This document shows positions 23,452-30,566 of a DNA stretch of 59,995 nt, one piece after another (the first letter of the stretch is position 1; every line of letters starts with the position of its first letter). The DNA is from Bacillota bacterium (GTDB lineage Bacteria > Bacillota > Clostridia > Oscillospirales > Acutalibacteraceae). The notes beneath the pieces were generated by a model. The model saw only the letters and a program-made list of their open reading frames with translations. It made no database searches and was not told the DNA's origin. The stretch spans positions 1-59,995 of the forward strand of contig JAEZYP010000066.1 in NCBI GenBank assembly GCA_023418995.1, written 5' to 3'. A program made the translations under genes and the position numbers.

Positions 23452-26400
23452 TTACATTGTTTGTTCCAGCCCCTCCTTCTGACCGTGAGCTGCTTTGAGC
23501 TGCCGTTGCTTTAGAAGCTGCTTGTGATCCTGCCTGTATTTTCGTGTGGTACTGTCCTGAATGTTGTTTCCCAGATTATGAGAAAAGGCACGGAAAAGAC
23601 CAAAAATAGAGTGGATAGCTACACTTTTTTCATAATCTTCAATCTGCTTTAGACGTTCCTGGGCAGATTCACTGCCGGCTGCCGCCGCCTCCTTATAACA
23701 TTCCTTGGCGGCTTCTTCATTCTTTTCCACTCCGAGACCAAATTCGTGCATCGTGCCGATTTTATAAAGCGTATCAGGATTCTCGTTTTCCTTCCAGTCC
23801 TTTAGGAAGCCCTGAAAAGCTTTCAAATAGAATTCCTTGGACTGTTGCTTATTAATATTAACGCCTTCCCCTTTTTCCAGCATTCGAGCCATATAAAACT
23901 GGGCGTGGGAGTTCCCTTTTTCGGCGCTCATAGAAAACCATTGGTAAGCGGAAAGGTAGTCCACAACCGAGCCTTTTCCACGATAAAACATCATTCCAAT
24001 TCTATATTCCGTTTCTGAGCTTGGATTCTTGAGGTCGTCCGCAATGAAGCCCTCAAGGGCTCGCTTATAATAGACGATGGCGGTAATATCACTGTTTAAT
24101 AGCCCTTTCTTGTTTTCGTACATCTGCCCCACTTGATATTCCGCATAGTGATTTTTTCGTTCTGCACATTTTTTAAGGAATACCATAGCCAGCTGCAGAT
24201 TCTTCTCTATACCGATCCCGTATAACAATGCTTTGGCAGCTGCAAACTGAGCAAATTCGTGTCCCAATTCGGCGGCTGCCAGGAAGTAATCGTATGAAGT
24301 AGAAAAATTAGTTTCAACTCCTGTACCATCACGGTACATTTTGCCCAGAGCATACATCGCGTAGGAATCGCCGCCCTCTGCGGCTCTTATGAACCATTTT
24401 TCAGCTGATTCGAAGTTCTGCTCCGTACCGGTTCCCTCAAAATAACACTTTGCAGCCTTATATGCCGCGTGGGGGTGCCCGGCTTCCGCCGCTTTCATAT
24501 ACCAGGAGTAGGCCTGAGCTGCATCCGGTTCTGCTCCGTTGCCACGGTCGTAAAACCCCGCAATTTTGTATTCAACGGATGCGGAGGGCGTTTCCTGTTC
24601 CTGCAGGAGAAAACCAGTCAACGCTGCAGCGTATAAATCCTGCGCCTTAGCTTCGTCCCGGGCAATGGCCTCTCCATCCTGATACATTCGTGCAAGCTGG
24701 AATTGTGCGCGGGGATCCTTTTTTTCACAGCACAGTTCTAACCATTTTACCGCTTCTTCCGGATTGGGTTCTACGCCGAGACCTTTCAGGTACATGTTTG
24801 CAATCCTGAATTCATCTGAAGCGTTGGGCTGCCGCTTTTCCTGCTCTATAAATTCATCCAGAGCCTTACGGTATAGAATTTGGGATAATTCCTCGTCCTT
24901 TTCCACTCCCTGGCCGATTGAAAACATCTGACCGAGCCGGTAATCCGCATACGGTACATTTTCCTGTGACGCACGAAGAAACCATTCGGCTGCTTTTGAG
25001 TAGTCCTGCTCCGTGCCGGTGCCGGTGTCAAACATCTTGCCGAGCGCGTGATAGGCATATTTATCCTTGCCCTTTGCTGCTTGCTCATAGAAGTATTTTG
25101 CATTGTAATAATTCTGAGGAACGCCTTCACCGCCGTAATACATTTTGGCTAGGCAGTAATTGGAATGGACGTGACTTGAATCCGCAGCCAGCTGGAACCA
25201 TCGAAAAGCCTTTCCATAATCCTGCTCCGCACCTTCACCGGCATGCTCCATACGCCCCAAACAGTACATCAGGTAACCGGCTTTCTCAAAACCGGATATT
25301 TCATCGGTTGTCCCCCTGTCTACATGCTGACCGATGTCGTAGCCGTATATCTCAGCAATAGAAGAGCGGAAGCTCCAATAGGCGTCCAGACAGTATTCTT
25401 TACCCAACTCCGGATTCTTTTCAATCCCGACTCCATATAAATTCATTTTGCCCAACTCATATTTTGCTAAAGAATTTCCGCCTTCCGCGGCAAGGCCGTA
25501 CCACACTTGAGCCTGAATATAATCCTGCTCCACACCGTTGCCGTAGAAATACATTTTTGCCAGCCTGTATCTCGCGTTGCTGTCGCCGTCCATCGCCTTG
25601 TCCAGACATTGACCAAAATTCTCCGACTCTTTTTGCTTGTGAATAACAGGAGGCGCCTCCTGCTCGTAGTTTTCTTGCGGCTCCCATCCGGCAGGCTGAT
25701 CAAATTCTTCCGGGTATTCGTTATCCGGTCTTTCATCCGGGACGGAAGCAAACAGCGATTCGTCATCGGAAAGCAGGGAAAAAGAATCTTCATAATCTTT
25801 TGTACCATAATCTGCGGGATTTCCTTTGCTGTAAACCGGGTCTGTATTAGCCCGATCTGCTGATTCTGGAATGTTTCCGTTGCCCGGACAAAAATCAAGA
25901 CTGGCCTTTCCCAGCTTTACGGCTTCCTGAAGGATTTTGTTTTTGATACTGTCAAACTCATTGTTTTTGATCATCGGCTCAATATCCTTCGGGTTGTTTC
26001 GGTACATCCTCTGGAGATCCTTGTGGTCCTCACAGTAGAGCTTATACAATTCCTGTATGGCCGGTGCTTTTGCCAGATCGGACAGGATACCGTCTACCTG
26101 ACTACGGATATTCAAATCTTTTTTCAGCCGTCCGTATTGTAGCCTTGCGGATTTGCCCTCCAGGTCATGGGATAAATGAAGGAGCCTGCCGCACAACGCG
26201 TCAAGCTCCTTTTTACTGAACTGATCGGATTCATGGTTTTCGATACCGGATAGGATACTGTTGATTTTACTTTTGATTTCATCCCGCACTTCGGTTTTGT
26301 GTTCATAAATATGCAGCCGTTCTTCTGCAAATATCTCTTTGGAGAATTCCTGCTTCATTTTATTAATGCCCTGAACCGTTAGCTTGCCGGATTTTGGATT

Positions 26401-27144
26401 GTCAGAGAATACGAACAGGTGAATGTGCGGGTGGTGGGTGGTGTTGTGCATCCCGGCGTACCAGTGAAGCTCCGATACCGGAATGTTGGATGCTTTTGCG
26501 ATGATATCAACTTTCTGCATCACCAGATCCCGCCACGGCTTTTGATGGTCATAGCCGAGCGCGTCAGCATCCTCGCGCCGGAGGGAAACAATGTGCGTCC
26601 AGATGTTCCCCTTGCAGTTTGCCATTTCTTCCTGTGCTTTCTTTATATCTACATTCGGCTCTGAGGAAAACAAACCATGTTCACCCGCACAGTCGACGCC
26701 GGGTCGCTTGCCGACATACTCAACCAGGTTCGTGGCTTCACCGATGCCGACCGCGTAACCAAGTCCGATTTCCGCAGCGCGGGAAATCAGCTCCGACGCG
26801 TTTCCTATTGTGGGGTTCGTCTTAAAGTCATCATATTCAAATGTTTTTTTAGCATCCGGAAATTGTTCCAGCAGCTTTGCAATGGTATCAAGCTGTTTGC
26901 TGGTGACCGGCTTCGACGCGACCTCAGGCCGCAATTTCAACGGGTCGAGATTCAACGGAGTATCGGAGGTGCCATCCAGCTTCATCTGCTTAGGAACATT
27001 CAGCTCAACGCCCTCCCGGGTTCCGACATAGTTTATCAATCCCATTGCCGCGTCTTTTGTCATACTGTGTTTACCGTCTGCTTTTTCTCCAGCTCTCGCT
27101 ATATGGAAGTAGCGAGAGTTCCAAACAATTCTTGCTCCCGGCAA
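23452..27144 (-). CDS. MobP3-like relaxase fused to a Sel1-repeat array
   Basis: The N-terminal 290 residues resemble MobP3 relaxases: NYVGTREGVEL near residue 40 and the metal-binding motif MHNTTHHPHIHLFVFS near 235. Such enzymes nick oriT and lead the strand into the recipient. A helical region (about 290-510) is followed by roughly fifteen Sel1/TPR-like repeats (A-x-x-x-L-G-x-M-Y-x-x-G-x-G-V-E-x-D) to about residue 1190, and then a basic tail. The total is 1,230 residues, far longer than a plain relaxase. The start appears to be the TTG at 27144 with AGGTG upstream; the conserved ARIVWNSRY segment begins there. The Sel1 region probably binds partner proteins. Confidence 0.85.
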   Translation of the reverse strand: MPGARIVWNSRYFHIARAGEKADGKHSMTKDAAMGLINYVGTREGVELNVPKQMKLDGTSDTPLNLDPLKLRPEVASKPVTSKQLDTIAKLLEQFPDAKKTFEYDDFKTNPTIGNASELISRAAEIGLGYAVGIGEATNLVEYVGKRPGVDCAGEHGLFSSEPNVDIKKAQEEMANCKGNIWTHIVSLRREDADALGYDHQKPWRDLVMQKVDIIAKASNIPVSELHWYAGMHNTTHHPHIHLFVFSDNPKSGKLTVQGINKMKQEFSKEIFAEERLHIYEHKTEVRDEIKSKINSILSGIENHESDQFSKKELDALCGRLLHLSHDLEGKSARLQYGRLKKDLNIRSQVDGILSDLAKAPAIQELYKLYCEDHKDLQRMYRNNPKDIEPMIKNNEFDSIKNKILQEAVKLGKASLDFCPGNGNIPESADRANTDPVYSKGNPADYGTKDYEDSFSLLSDDESLFASVPDERPDNEYPEEFDQPAGWEPQENYEQEAPPVIHKQKESENFGQCLDKAMDGDSNARYRLAKMYFYGNGVEQDYIQAQVWYGLAAEGGNSLAKYELGKMNLYGVGIEKNPELGKEYCLDAYWSFRSSIAEIYGYDIGQHVDRGTTDEISGFEKAGYLMYCLGRMEHAGEGAEQDYGKAFRWFQLAADSSHVHSNYCLAKMYYGGEGVPQNYYNAKYFYEQAAKGKDKYAYHALGKMFDTGTGTEQDYSKAAEWFLRASQENVPYADYRLGQMFSIGQGVEKDEELSQILYRKALDEFIEQEKRQPNASDEFRIANMYLKGLGVEPNPEEAVKWLELCCEKKDPRAQFQLARMYQDGEAIARDEAKAQDLYAAALTGFLLQEQETPSASVEYKIAGFYDRGNGAEPDAAQAYSWYMKAAEAGHPHAAYKAAKCYFEGTGTEQNFESAEKWFIRAAEGGDSYAMYALGKMYRDGTGVETNFSTSYDYFLAAAELGHEFAQFAAAKALLYGIGIEKNLQLAMVFLKKCAERKNHYAEYQVGQMYENKKGLLNSDITAIVYYKRALEGFIADDLKNPSSETEYRIGMMFYRGKGSVVDYLSAYQWFSMSAEKGNSHAQFYMARMLEKGEGVNINKQQSKEFYLKAFQGFLKDWKENENPDTLYKIGTMHEFGLGVEKNEEAAKECYKEAAAAGSESAQERLKQIEDYEKSVAIHSIFGLFRAFSHNLGNNIQDSTTRKYRQDHKQLLKQRQLKAAHGQKEGLEQTM

Positions 27145-27172
27145 TTATAGCACCTGCTTTTTGCAAAAACAG

Positions 27173-27205
27173 AACAGCGCTCTTACAAAACGTAAAAGCG
27201 CTGTT
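27173..27205 (-). terminator. Terminator between the small-membrane operon and the relaxase
   Basis: AACAGCGCT (27173-27181) pairs with AGCGCTGTT (27197-27205). T-rich runs flank both sides, so it may work in both directions. It closes the three-gene AT-rich operon at 27210-28301. Confidence 0.8.
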
Positions 27206-27209
27206 GTTT

Positions 27210-27653
27210 TTAAAATTTTATGTTTTGATATTGATCAATAAGCCGTTTGATTTCACTTTGTGAATAAATCGTGGTTTTCGATGCTATGTGATATAATTTT
27301 CTATTTGCTTTATGGTAAGTTGATAAGTTTCGGTCGTAAACTGTATTTATTGAATTCAGGGTATTATTAATCCGTGCAAGATGCAACTGACTTTTACTCC
27401 TAAAATCTGCTTTTGTTTTAAACATAAAAAGTTTTGCTGTTCCTATTTGCATTTCGAGTTCTTTCATGGAAGAATCTATATTGTGAAATGAGTTTATTTG
27501 ATTCTTCTTTATTTTCTCTGCACCTTCAGCATCATCTGAATATTTTTTTAAAATGGTTATAATATCAAAGAGTAGATAGAAAACGAACAAAACTCCTAAA
27601 ATAAAGAAAAATGATTGAGAGTGACTTATAATAAACTTGTAGCCATCTTTCAA
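27210..27653 (-). CDS. Membrane protein with cytoplasmic helical domain (operon gene 3)
   Basis: A 147-residue AT-rich gene product with one N-terminal membrane helix (FFFILGVLFVFYLLFDIITI) and a soluble helical remainder rich in Lys, Asn and Ser. The start is probably a TTG at 27653 that overlaps the stop of the 38-codon gene upstream (TTGA). I recognise no family. It is the last gene of a three-gene operon with stop-start overlaps or tight spacing; the shared layout suggests the products form one membrane complex. Confidence 0.6.
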   Translation of the reverse strand: MKDGYKFIISHSQSFFFILGVLFVFYLLFDIITILKKYSDDAEGAEKIKKNQINSFHNIDSSMKELEMQIGTAKLFMFKTKADFRSKSQLHLARINNTLNSINTVYDRNLSTYHKANRKLYHIASKTTIYSQSEIKRLIDQYQNIKF

Positions 27654-27766
27654 CTTATCCCGAAAAAACCAATAGGAAATATTGCGCTTATATCTAAACT
27701 TACTATTATTATAAACATAAAAATAAATCCAGAGAGGGCTTTTGTTATCATTACAGACTTTTTCAT
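27650..27766 (-). CDS. Membrane micropeptide of 38 residues (operon gene 2)
   Basis: The frame from the ATG at 27766 to the TGA at 27650 encodes a small hydrophobic protein: KKSVMITKALSG, then the membrane helix FIFMFIIIVSLDISAIFPIG. Its start lies one base past the stop of the upstream gene, and its stop overlaps the TTG start of the downstream gene. This tight coupling is the main evidence that it is real. No family is recognised; it could stabilise the two larger membrane proteins on either side. Confidence 0.55.
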   Translation of the reverse strand: MKKSVMITKALSGFIFMFIIIVSLDISAIFPIGFFGIS

Positions 27767-27767
27767 G

Positions 27768-28301
27768 TCATTCTAACCCCAAGTCAAAATCTTTGTGTTG
27801 AAGCCTTTTTTTAATTCTTTCTTCACGCTGAAGCTTTATCTGCTCTAATCTGCTTTTATATTCCAATTCCTTGTTTATATCGCGACTAATACAGCTAACT
27901 AATTTTTGGAGTTTTTCGTTTGCGATTACTTCGTCATTCGAGAGACATTCGTCAATAGTTATTACTTTATCATATAAATCATCGTTTAGGTCGATAAGAG
28001 ATTCTGCGATTTCAAGTATCCGCTTTACATCTTGATCGCTTTTTTCTAATGCTTGGTTGCTTTCTTCGGTTAGTTTGGAAACTTGACCAACGAAAGTTGC
28101 ATAAGAGTTTTTATAATTTTGCAAACGTGTATTTGTGCTTGCTACAAATTCATCAAAGTTAGTAGATAACTCACTCAACTCATTTTCAACTTTCTTTTTA
28201 TCAATGAGCTTCTTTATGAATGCTATTATCACACAACCAACCCCAACAATTATTAAACAAATAAGTATGACATCGATTATAAGCAATATATCTTCACTCA
28301 T
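27768..28301 (-). CDS. Membrane-anchored coiled-coil protein (operon gene 1)
   Basis: A 177-residue protein with an N-terminal membrane helix (ILLIIDVILICLIIVGVGCV) followed by a mainly alpha-helical, highly charged region resembling a coiled coil. GAGGTAAACAAG precedes the ATG at 28301. The gene is markedly AT-rich compared with the relaxase on one side and looks like inserted cargo. Single-helix anchors with long coils are also seen in phage-exclusion and entry-exclusion proteins, so one of those is a fair guess; nothing in the sequence proves it. Confidence 0.65.
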   Translation of the reverse strand: MSEDILLIIDVILICLIIVGVGCVIIAFIKKLIDKKKVENELSELSTNFDEFVASTNTRLQNYKNSYATFVGQVSKLTEESNQALEKSDQDVKRILEIAESLIDLNDDLYDKVITIDECLSNDEVIANEKLQKLVSCISRDINKELEYKSRLEQIKLQREERIKKRLQHKDFDLGLE

Positions 28302-28343
28302 CTTGTTTACCTCATTTTAAATCTATTATTGAAAAATGTCAAT

Positions 28344-28796
28344 TTATGTTTCATCCTCTAATTCATTCACCGCTTCCAAAATATCTATAGAACCGTTTGT
28401 GCCCTTTACATCCCGAATGGATTTGACCCGCAGCTTTTCATAATCGTTTTTATTTAGCTGCACAACGGTTGCCAGCACACGGGTAATCAAGTCCATTTCA
28501 ACAGCATTGCGGAAATTCCCTCTTGAAATTCGTGTGGCTAAGTTGCTGACCAATCCTTCCATCTTTGTACCGAATGCCCCGCATAAAAAATCCTGACTGA
28601 GCTGTGAAGTAACGAAACCAAAATAGAAGTCAATCGCTTTTTCAATTACATCGTTTCTTGACTGATTGCCAGTTAAACTTTTAAGAGCATCCGCTTCTAT
28701 GATGCTTTGTTTTTTTATGTAGAGAGACACTTTTAATTTTTCAGTGCTGCTTATTGATTCATCATTAAGCAGTTTGGTATTAACTGATTTTTTCAA
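28344..28796 (-). CDS. Ribbon-helix-helix-like relaxosome accessory candidate
   Basis: A 150-residue protein with a likely N-terminal DNA-binding segment: the strand KLKVSLYIKKQS and the two helices ADALKSLTGNQSRNDVIEKA. A longer helical C-terminal region follows. The start is probably a TTG at 28796 with AAAGGA 11 bases upstream. Its position between the relaxase region and the hairpin-rich candidate oriT is where MobC-like accessory proteins usually map, so oriT binding is a reasonable inference. The family is not one I can name. Confidence 0.6.
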   Translation of the reverse strand: MKKSVNTKLLNDESISSTEKLKVSLYIKKQSIIEADALKSLTGNQSRNDVIEKAIDFYFGFVTSQLSQDFLCGAFGTKMEGLVSNLATRISRGNFRNAVEMDLITRVLATVVQLNKNDYEKLRVKSIRDVKGTNGSIDILEAVNELEDET

Positions 28797-28813
28797 GTTG
28801 AAATCGTCCTTTC

Positions 28814-29020
28814 AATGTACCAAAAGTGTACAAGCACTTTTGAATGTACGCATTTTTATAGTAATAAAGCGTGCTTGTCACGCTATTAGCCTATATCGTG
28901 ATTGAAAAAATACAAGCACCGAGAAAATTTTACAAGTACGGGTAAAACCGTTCCACGCCCAGCACCGCTGGGCGTTGCGTATCTGAGTACACGCTTCGTG
29001 CGTGTACTCCTTTATCCTGC
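28814..29020 (+). other. oriT: Candidate origin of transfer (oriT) with nic site
   Basis: This gap contains a cascade of perfect repeats. AATGTAC occurs at 28814 and 28843; CAAAAGTG pairs with CACTTTTG (28821-28842); AGCGTG with CACGCT (28868-28884); ACGG with CCGT (28938-28951); CGCCCAGC with GCTGGGCG (28956-28974); GAGTACACGC with GCGTGTACTC (28985-29009). Ten bases after the last hairpin comes TATCCTG|C, the IncP/MOBP nic consensus, with the predicted cut between 29019 and 29020. TACAAGCAC occurs twice. A MOBP-type relaxase gene lies nearby, which fits. Confidence 0.7.
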
Positions 29021-29063
29021 AAAGTTAAACACCCTATTTTCAGAGTGCTGTAAAAAGGGCTTA

Positions 29064-29107
29064 AAAGTGCTGAAAAACCGCATGGGAAAGCCAAAATTCA
29101 GCACTTT
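29064..29107 (-). terminator. Inverted repeat at the DUF6103 gene end
   Basis: AAAGTGCTGAA (29064-29074) pairs perfectly with TTCAGCACTTT (29097-29107). On the minus strand the last arm is followed by TTAAGC, so it is a weak terminator for the gene ending at 29106 or a further part of the transfer origin. Confidence 0.45.
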
Positions 29108-29408
29108 AGACCTCGCCGGAGCCAAGTGAGCAAAAATTGTTTGTATTCCCGCTCAAATTAGCCCCGGAAATGCCAGGGTTTGATGCTTCATCCGTAGCCG
29201 CAGTAGGTGAATTTTCCGAAGCAGGTCGGGTGGGGGAAGTGCTCTTTTCGATGTATTTTCGAACCGGAGCGGGGACGTATTTTAGATAGAATTTGTCCAC
29301 GGCTTCGCTCAGTTCCGCTCCGATATCCAACCCTTTTTCCTGCATAAACTGCTGTGCGGCTTCGTACTTTTGAGGGTCGATTTTGAGCTTCACGGTGATT
29401 GTTTTCAT
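29106..29408 (-). CDS. Small ICE protein, DUF6103-like
   Basis: A 100-residue protein whose first half, TVKLKIDPQKYEAAQQFMQE and LDIGAELSEAVDKFYLKYVP, followed by APVRKYIE, matches the plan of DUF6103 proteins found in Firmicutes conjugative elements (strand, two helices, VPxxVRxYI). The C-terminal half is Ser/Thr/Asn-rich and looks disordered. GAGGTAATTTCT precedes the ATG. It lies next to the candidate oriT and shares its leader sequence with the VirB2-like gene, so it may be a relaxosome or regulatory protein. Confidence 0.6.
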   Translation of the reverse strand: MKTITVKLKIDPQKYEAAQQFMQEKGLDIGAELSEAVDKFYLKYVPAPVRKYIEKSTSPTRPASENSPTAATDEASNPGISGANLSGNTNNFCSLGSGEV

Positions 29409-29415
29409 AGAAATT

Positions 29416-29490
29416 ACCTCAACTTTCTTTTAGAATTTGTTCCGGCAAAGCGGCCGGACGCGCCCAAAGCAGAGAAAAAACAATGTGTTT
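29416..29490 (-). repeat. Conserved leader element, copy A
   Basis: The leader of the DUF6103-like gene is nearly the same as the leader of the VirB2-like gene (38973-39046). Shared parts, read on the plus strand, are ACCTCAACTTTCTTTT, GAATTTGTTCCGG, CCGGAC and the core GCCCAAAGCAGAGAAAAAAC (29462-29481). A stem TCCGGC/GCCGGA lies before the ribosome site. The pairing varies between copies while the core stays fixed. Confidence 0.6.
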
Positions 29491-29502
29491 TGGGTGCAAA
29501 AA

Positions 29503-29531
29503 AGCCACCGGATTTCAATTATCCGATGGCT
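29503..29531 (-). terminator. Terminator of the second Fic module
   Basis: AGCCATCGGAT pairs with ATCCGGTGGCT on the minus strand (one mismatch) over a short loop and is followed by TTTTTTG. It lies 17 bp after the Fic2 stop. Confidence 0.85.
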
Positions 29532-29548
29532 GCGTAAGAATGCCGTTT

Positions 29549-30274
29549 TTATTCCAGCCTTATTTCCGGCGCTTCTTCAAGCTCCGGCTCAGCTGTAGAG
29601 AGAGATTGGTACAAATCAAGAATGTCACTTCCGGGCGGTGCGATATTCTCAATATAGATTTCCTGCTCTTCACAGGAAATCGGCGTTGTAATTCTCTCAA
29701 AAATGCTCTCCATTTTCTGATAATCACAATCAAATGATAATGCGCTGGCTTCAATCATCTCCTGAGCGGATACGTCTGTAAAATTCACACGGTATCCGGC
29801 AACCTGCGCAAGACTTTCAATAAAGACTCTTTGTGCCCGCCCGTTCCCTTCACGGAACGGATGGATCACATTGATTTCTGCCAAATAGTAAGCCAGCTTT
29901 TCACAGATTTTATTGCCCGGCGTCCCAATCAGATAGCTCTCTTTTTTTAGTTTGTCAAAGATTGGCTGCGACCCGGATTCAATGTACATGCAGTTGCAAA
30001 ACTGGTTTCCTTTCGCAATGTTCACGGTGCGAAGCTGCCCAGCCCATGGGTAAATATCTTGGAATAGAAACCTGTGTATTTCCTGCAAATGCTGTAGGTT
30101 AAAATTTCCTTTAACCGGATAAACCGATAGTTCACCCATTCGTATAGAAGTAATTTCCCGTTCGGCCGCATTAAGAGCTTCCTTTGAAACAACACCTAAG
30201 TGGTTCCTTAGTACAAAAGAATTGGGATAACAATAACTGTCATCCCATTCGTAATCATATTGATAATCATTCAT
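29549..30274 (-). CDS. Fic domain toxin (module 2)
   Basis: A 241-residue Fic protein with the complete active-site motif HPFREGNGRAQRVF near residues 137-150. The flap region DIYPWAGQLRTVNIAKGNQF is also present. AMP transfer (adenylylation) of a host protein is the usual activity of this motif. AGGTGA lies a few bases before the ATG. The cognate antitoxin lies 8 bp upstream with an intact inhibitory motif. The two Fic proteins are distant relatives rather than a recent duplication. Confidence 0.9.
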   Translation of the reverse strand: MNDYQYDYEWDDSYCYPNSFVLRNHLGVVSKEALNAAEREITSIRMGELSVYPVKGNFNLQHLQEIHRFLFQDIYPWAGQLRTVNIAKGNQFCNCMYIESGSQPIFDKLKKESYLIGTPGNKICEKLAYYLAEINVIHPFREGNGRAQRVFIESLAQVAGYRVNFTDVSAQEMIEASALSFDCDYQKMESIFERITTPISCEEQEIYIENIAPPGSDILDLYQSLSTAEPELEEAPEIRLE

Positions 30275-30282
30275 TGAGTCAC

Positions 30283-30453
30283 CTAATTTGGAATGACGGT
30301 ATGCTTCTTGATCAACCGTTTAACCATATCATCAAAAGACGTTTTACCAGAAAGACATTCGCGAAGCCGTTCCCTATCCTGGTCAGTTAAGGACATCCCT
30401 TCTATGGTCATGGAACCGTTTATACTGTCGATTGTTTTTTCAATATCCTGCAT
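30283..30453 (-). CDS. Antitoxin of Fic module 2
   Basis: A 56-residue helical protein that starts at an ATG with GGGGGC upstream. It contains SMTIEG, which fits the S/T-x-x-x-E-G/N inhibitory motif of class I Fic antitoxins whose Glu blocks ATP placement in the partner. The C-terminal helix (GKTSFDDMVKRLIKKH) has the VbhA-like layout. It is translated just before the Fic gene, the usual order for these modules. Confidence 0.82.
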   Translation of the reverse strand: MQDIEKTIDSINGSMTIEGMSLTDQDRERLRECLSGKTSFDDMVKRLIKKHTVIPN

Positions 30454-30480
30454 AGCGGAGCCCCCTTTTTTATTAATACT

Positions 30481-30509
30481 ATTATAGCACATTTAGCATG
30501 ATTTATCAA
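30481..30509 (-). promoter_or_regulatory. Promoter of Fic module 2
   Basis: TTGATA (30509-30504) and TATAAT (30486-30481) on the minus strand are separated by 17 bp and lie 27 bp before the antitoxin start. The toxin-antitoxin unit is therefore expressed on its own. Confidence 0.8.
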
Positions 30510-30517
30510 AGCATTTT

Positions 30518-30565
30518 GGCGAAAATGAGCGCCCAAAGCAGAGAAAAAACAACGTCTTTTTCGCC
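30518..30565 (-). repeat. Conserved leader element, copy C (core)
   Basis: The 20-base core GCCCAAAGCAGAGAAAAAAC (30531-30550) is identical to copy A. Here it sits in the loop of a hairpin with arms GGCGAAAA (30518-30525) and TTTTCGCC (30558-30565). It starts right after the stop of the peptidoglycan hydrolase gene and precedes the Fic2 promoter. Confidence 0.55.
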
Positions 30566-30566
30566 A

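Noticed and set aside
28902..29129. Plus-strand open frame over the hairpin-rich region
   Set aside because: It consists of the palindromes of the candidate oriT and lacks a ribosome site; the translated sequence is not protein-like.
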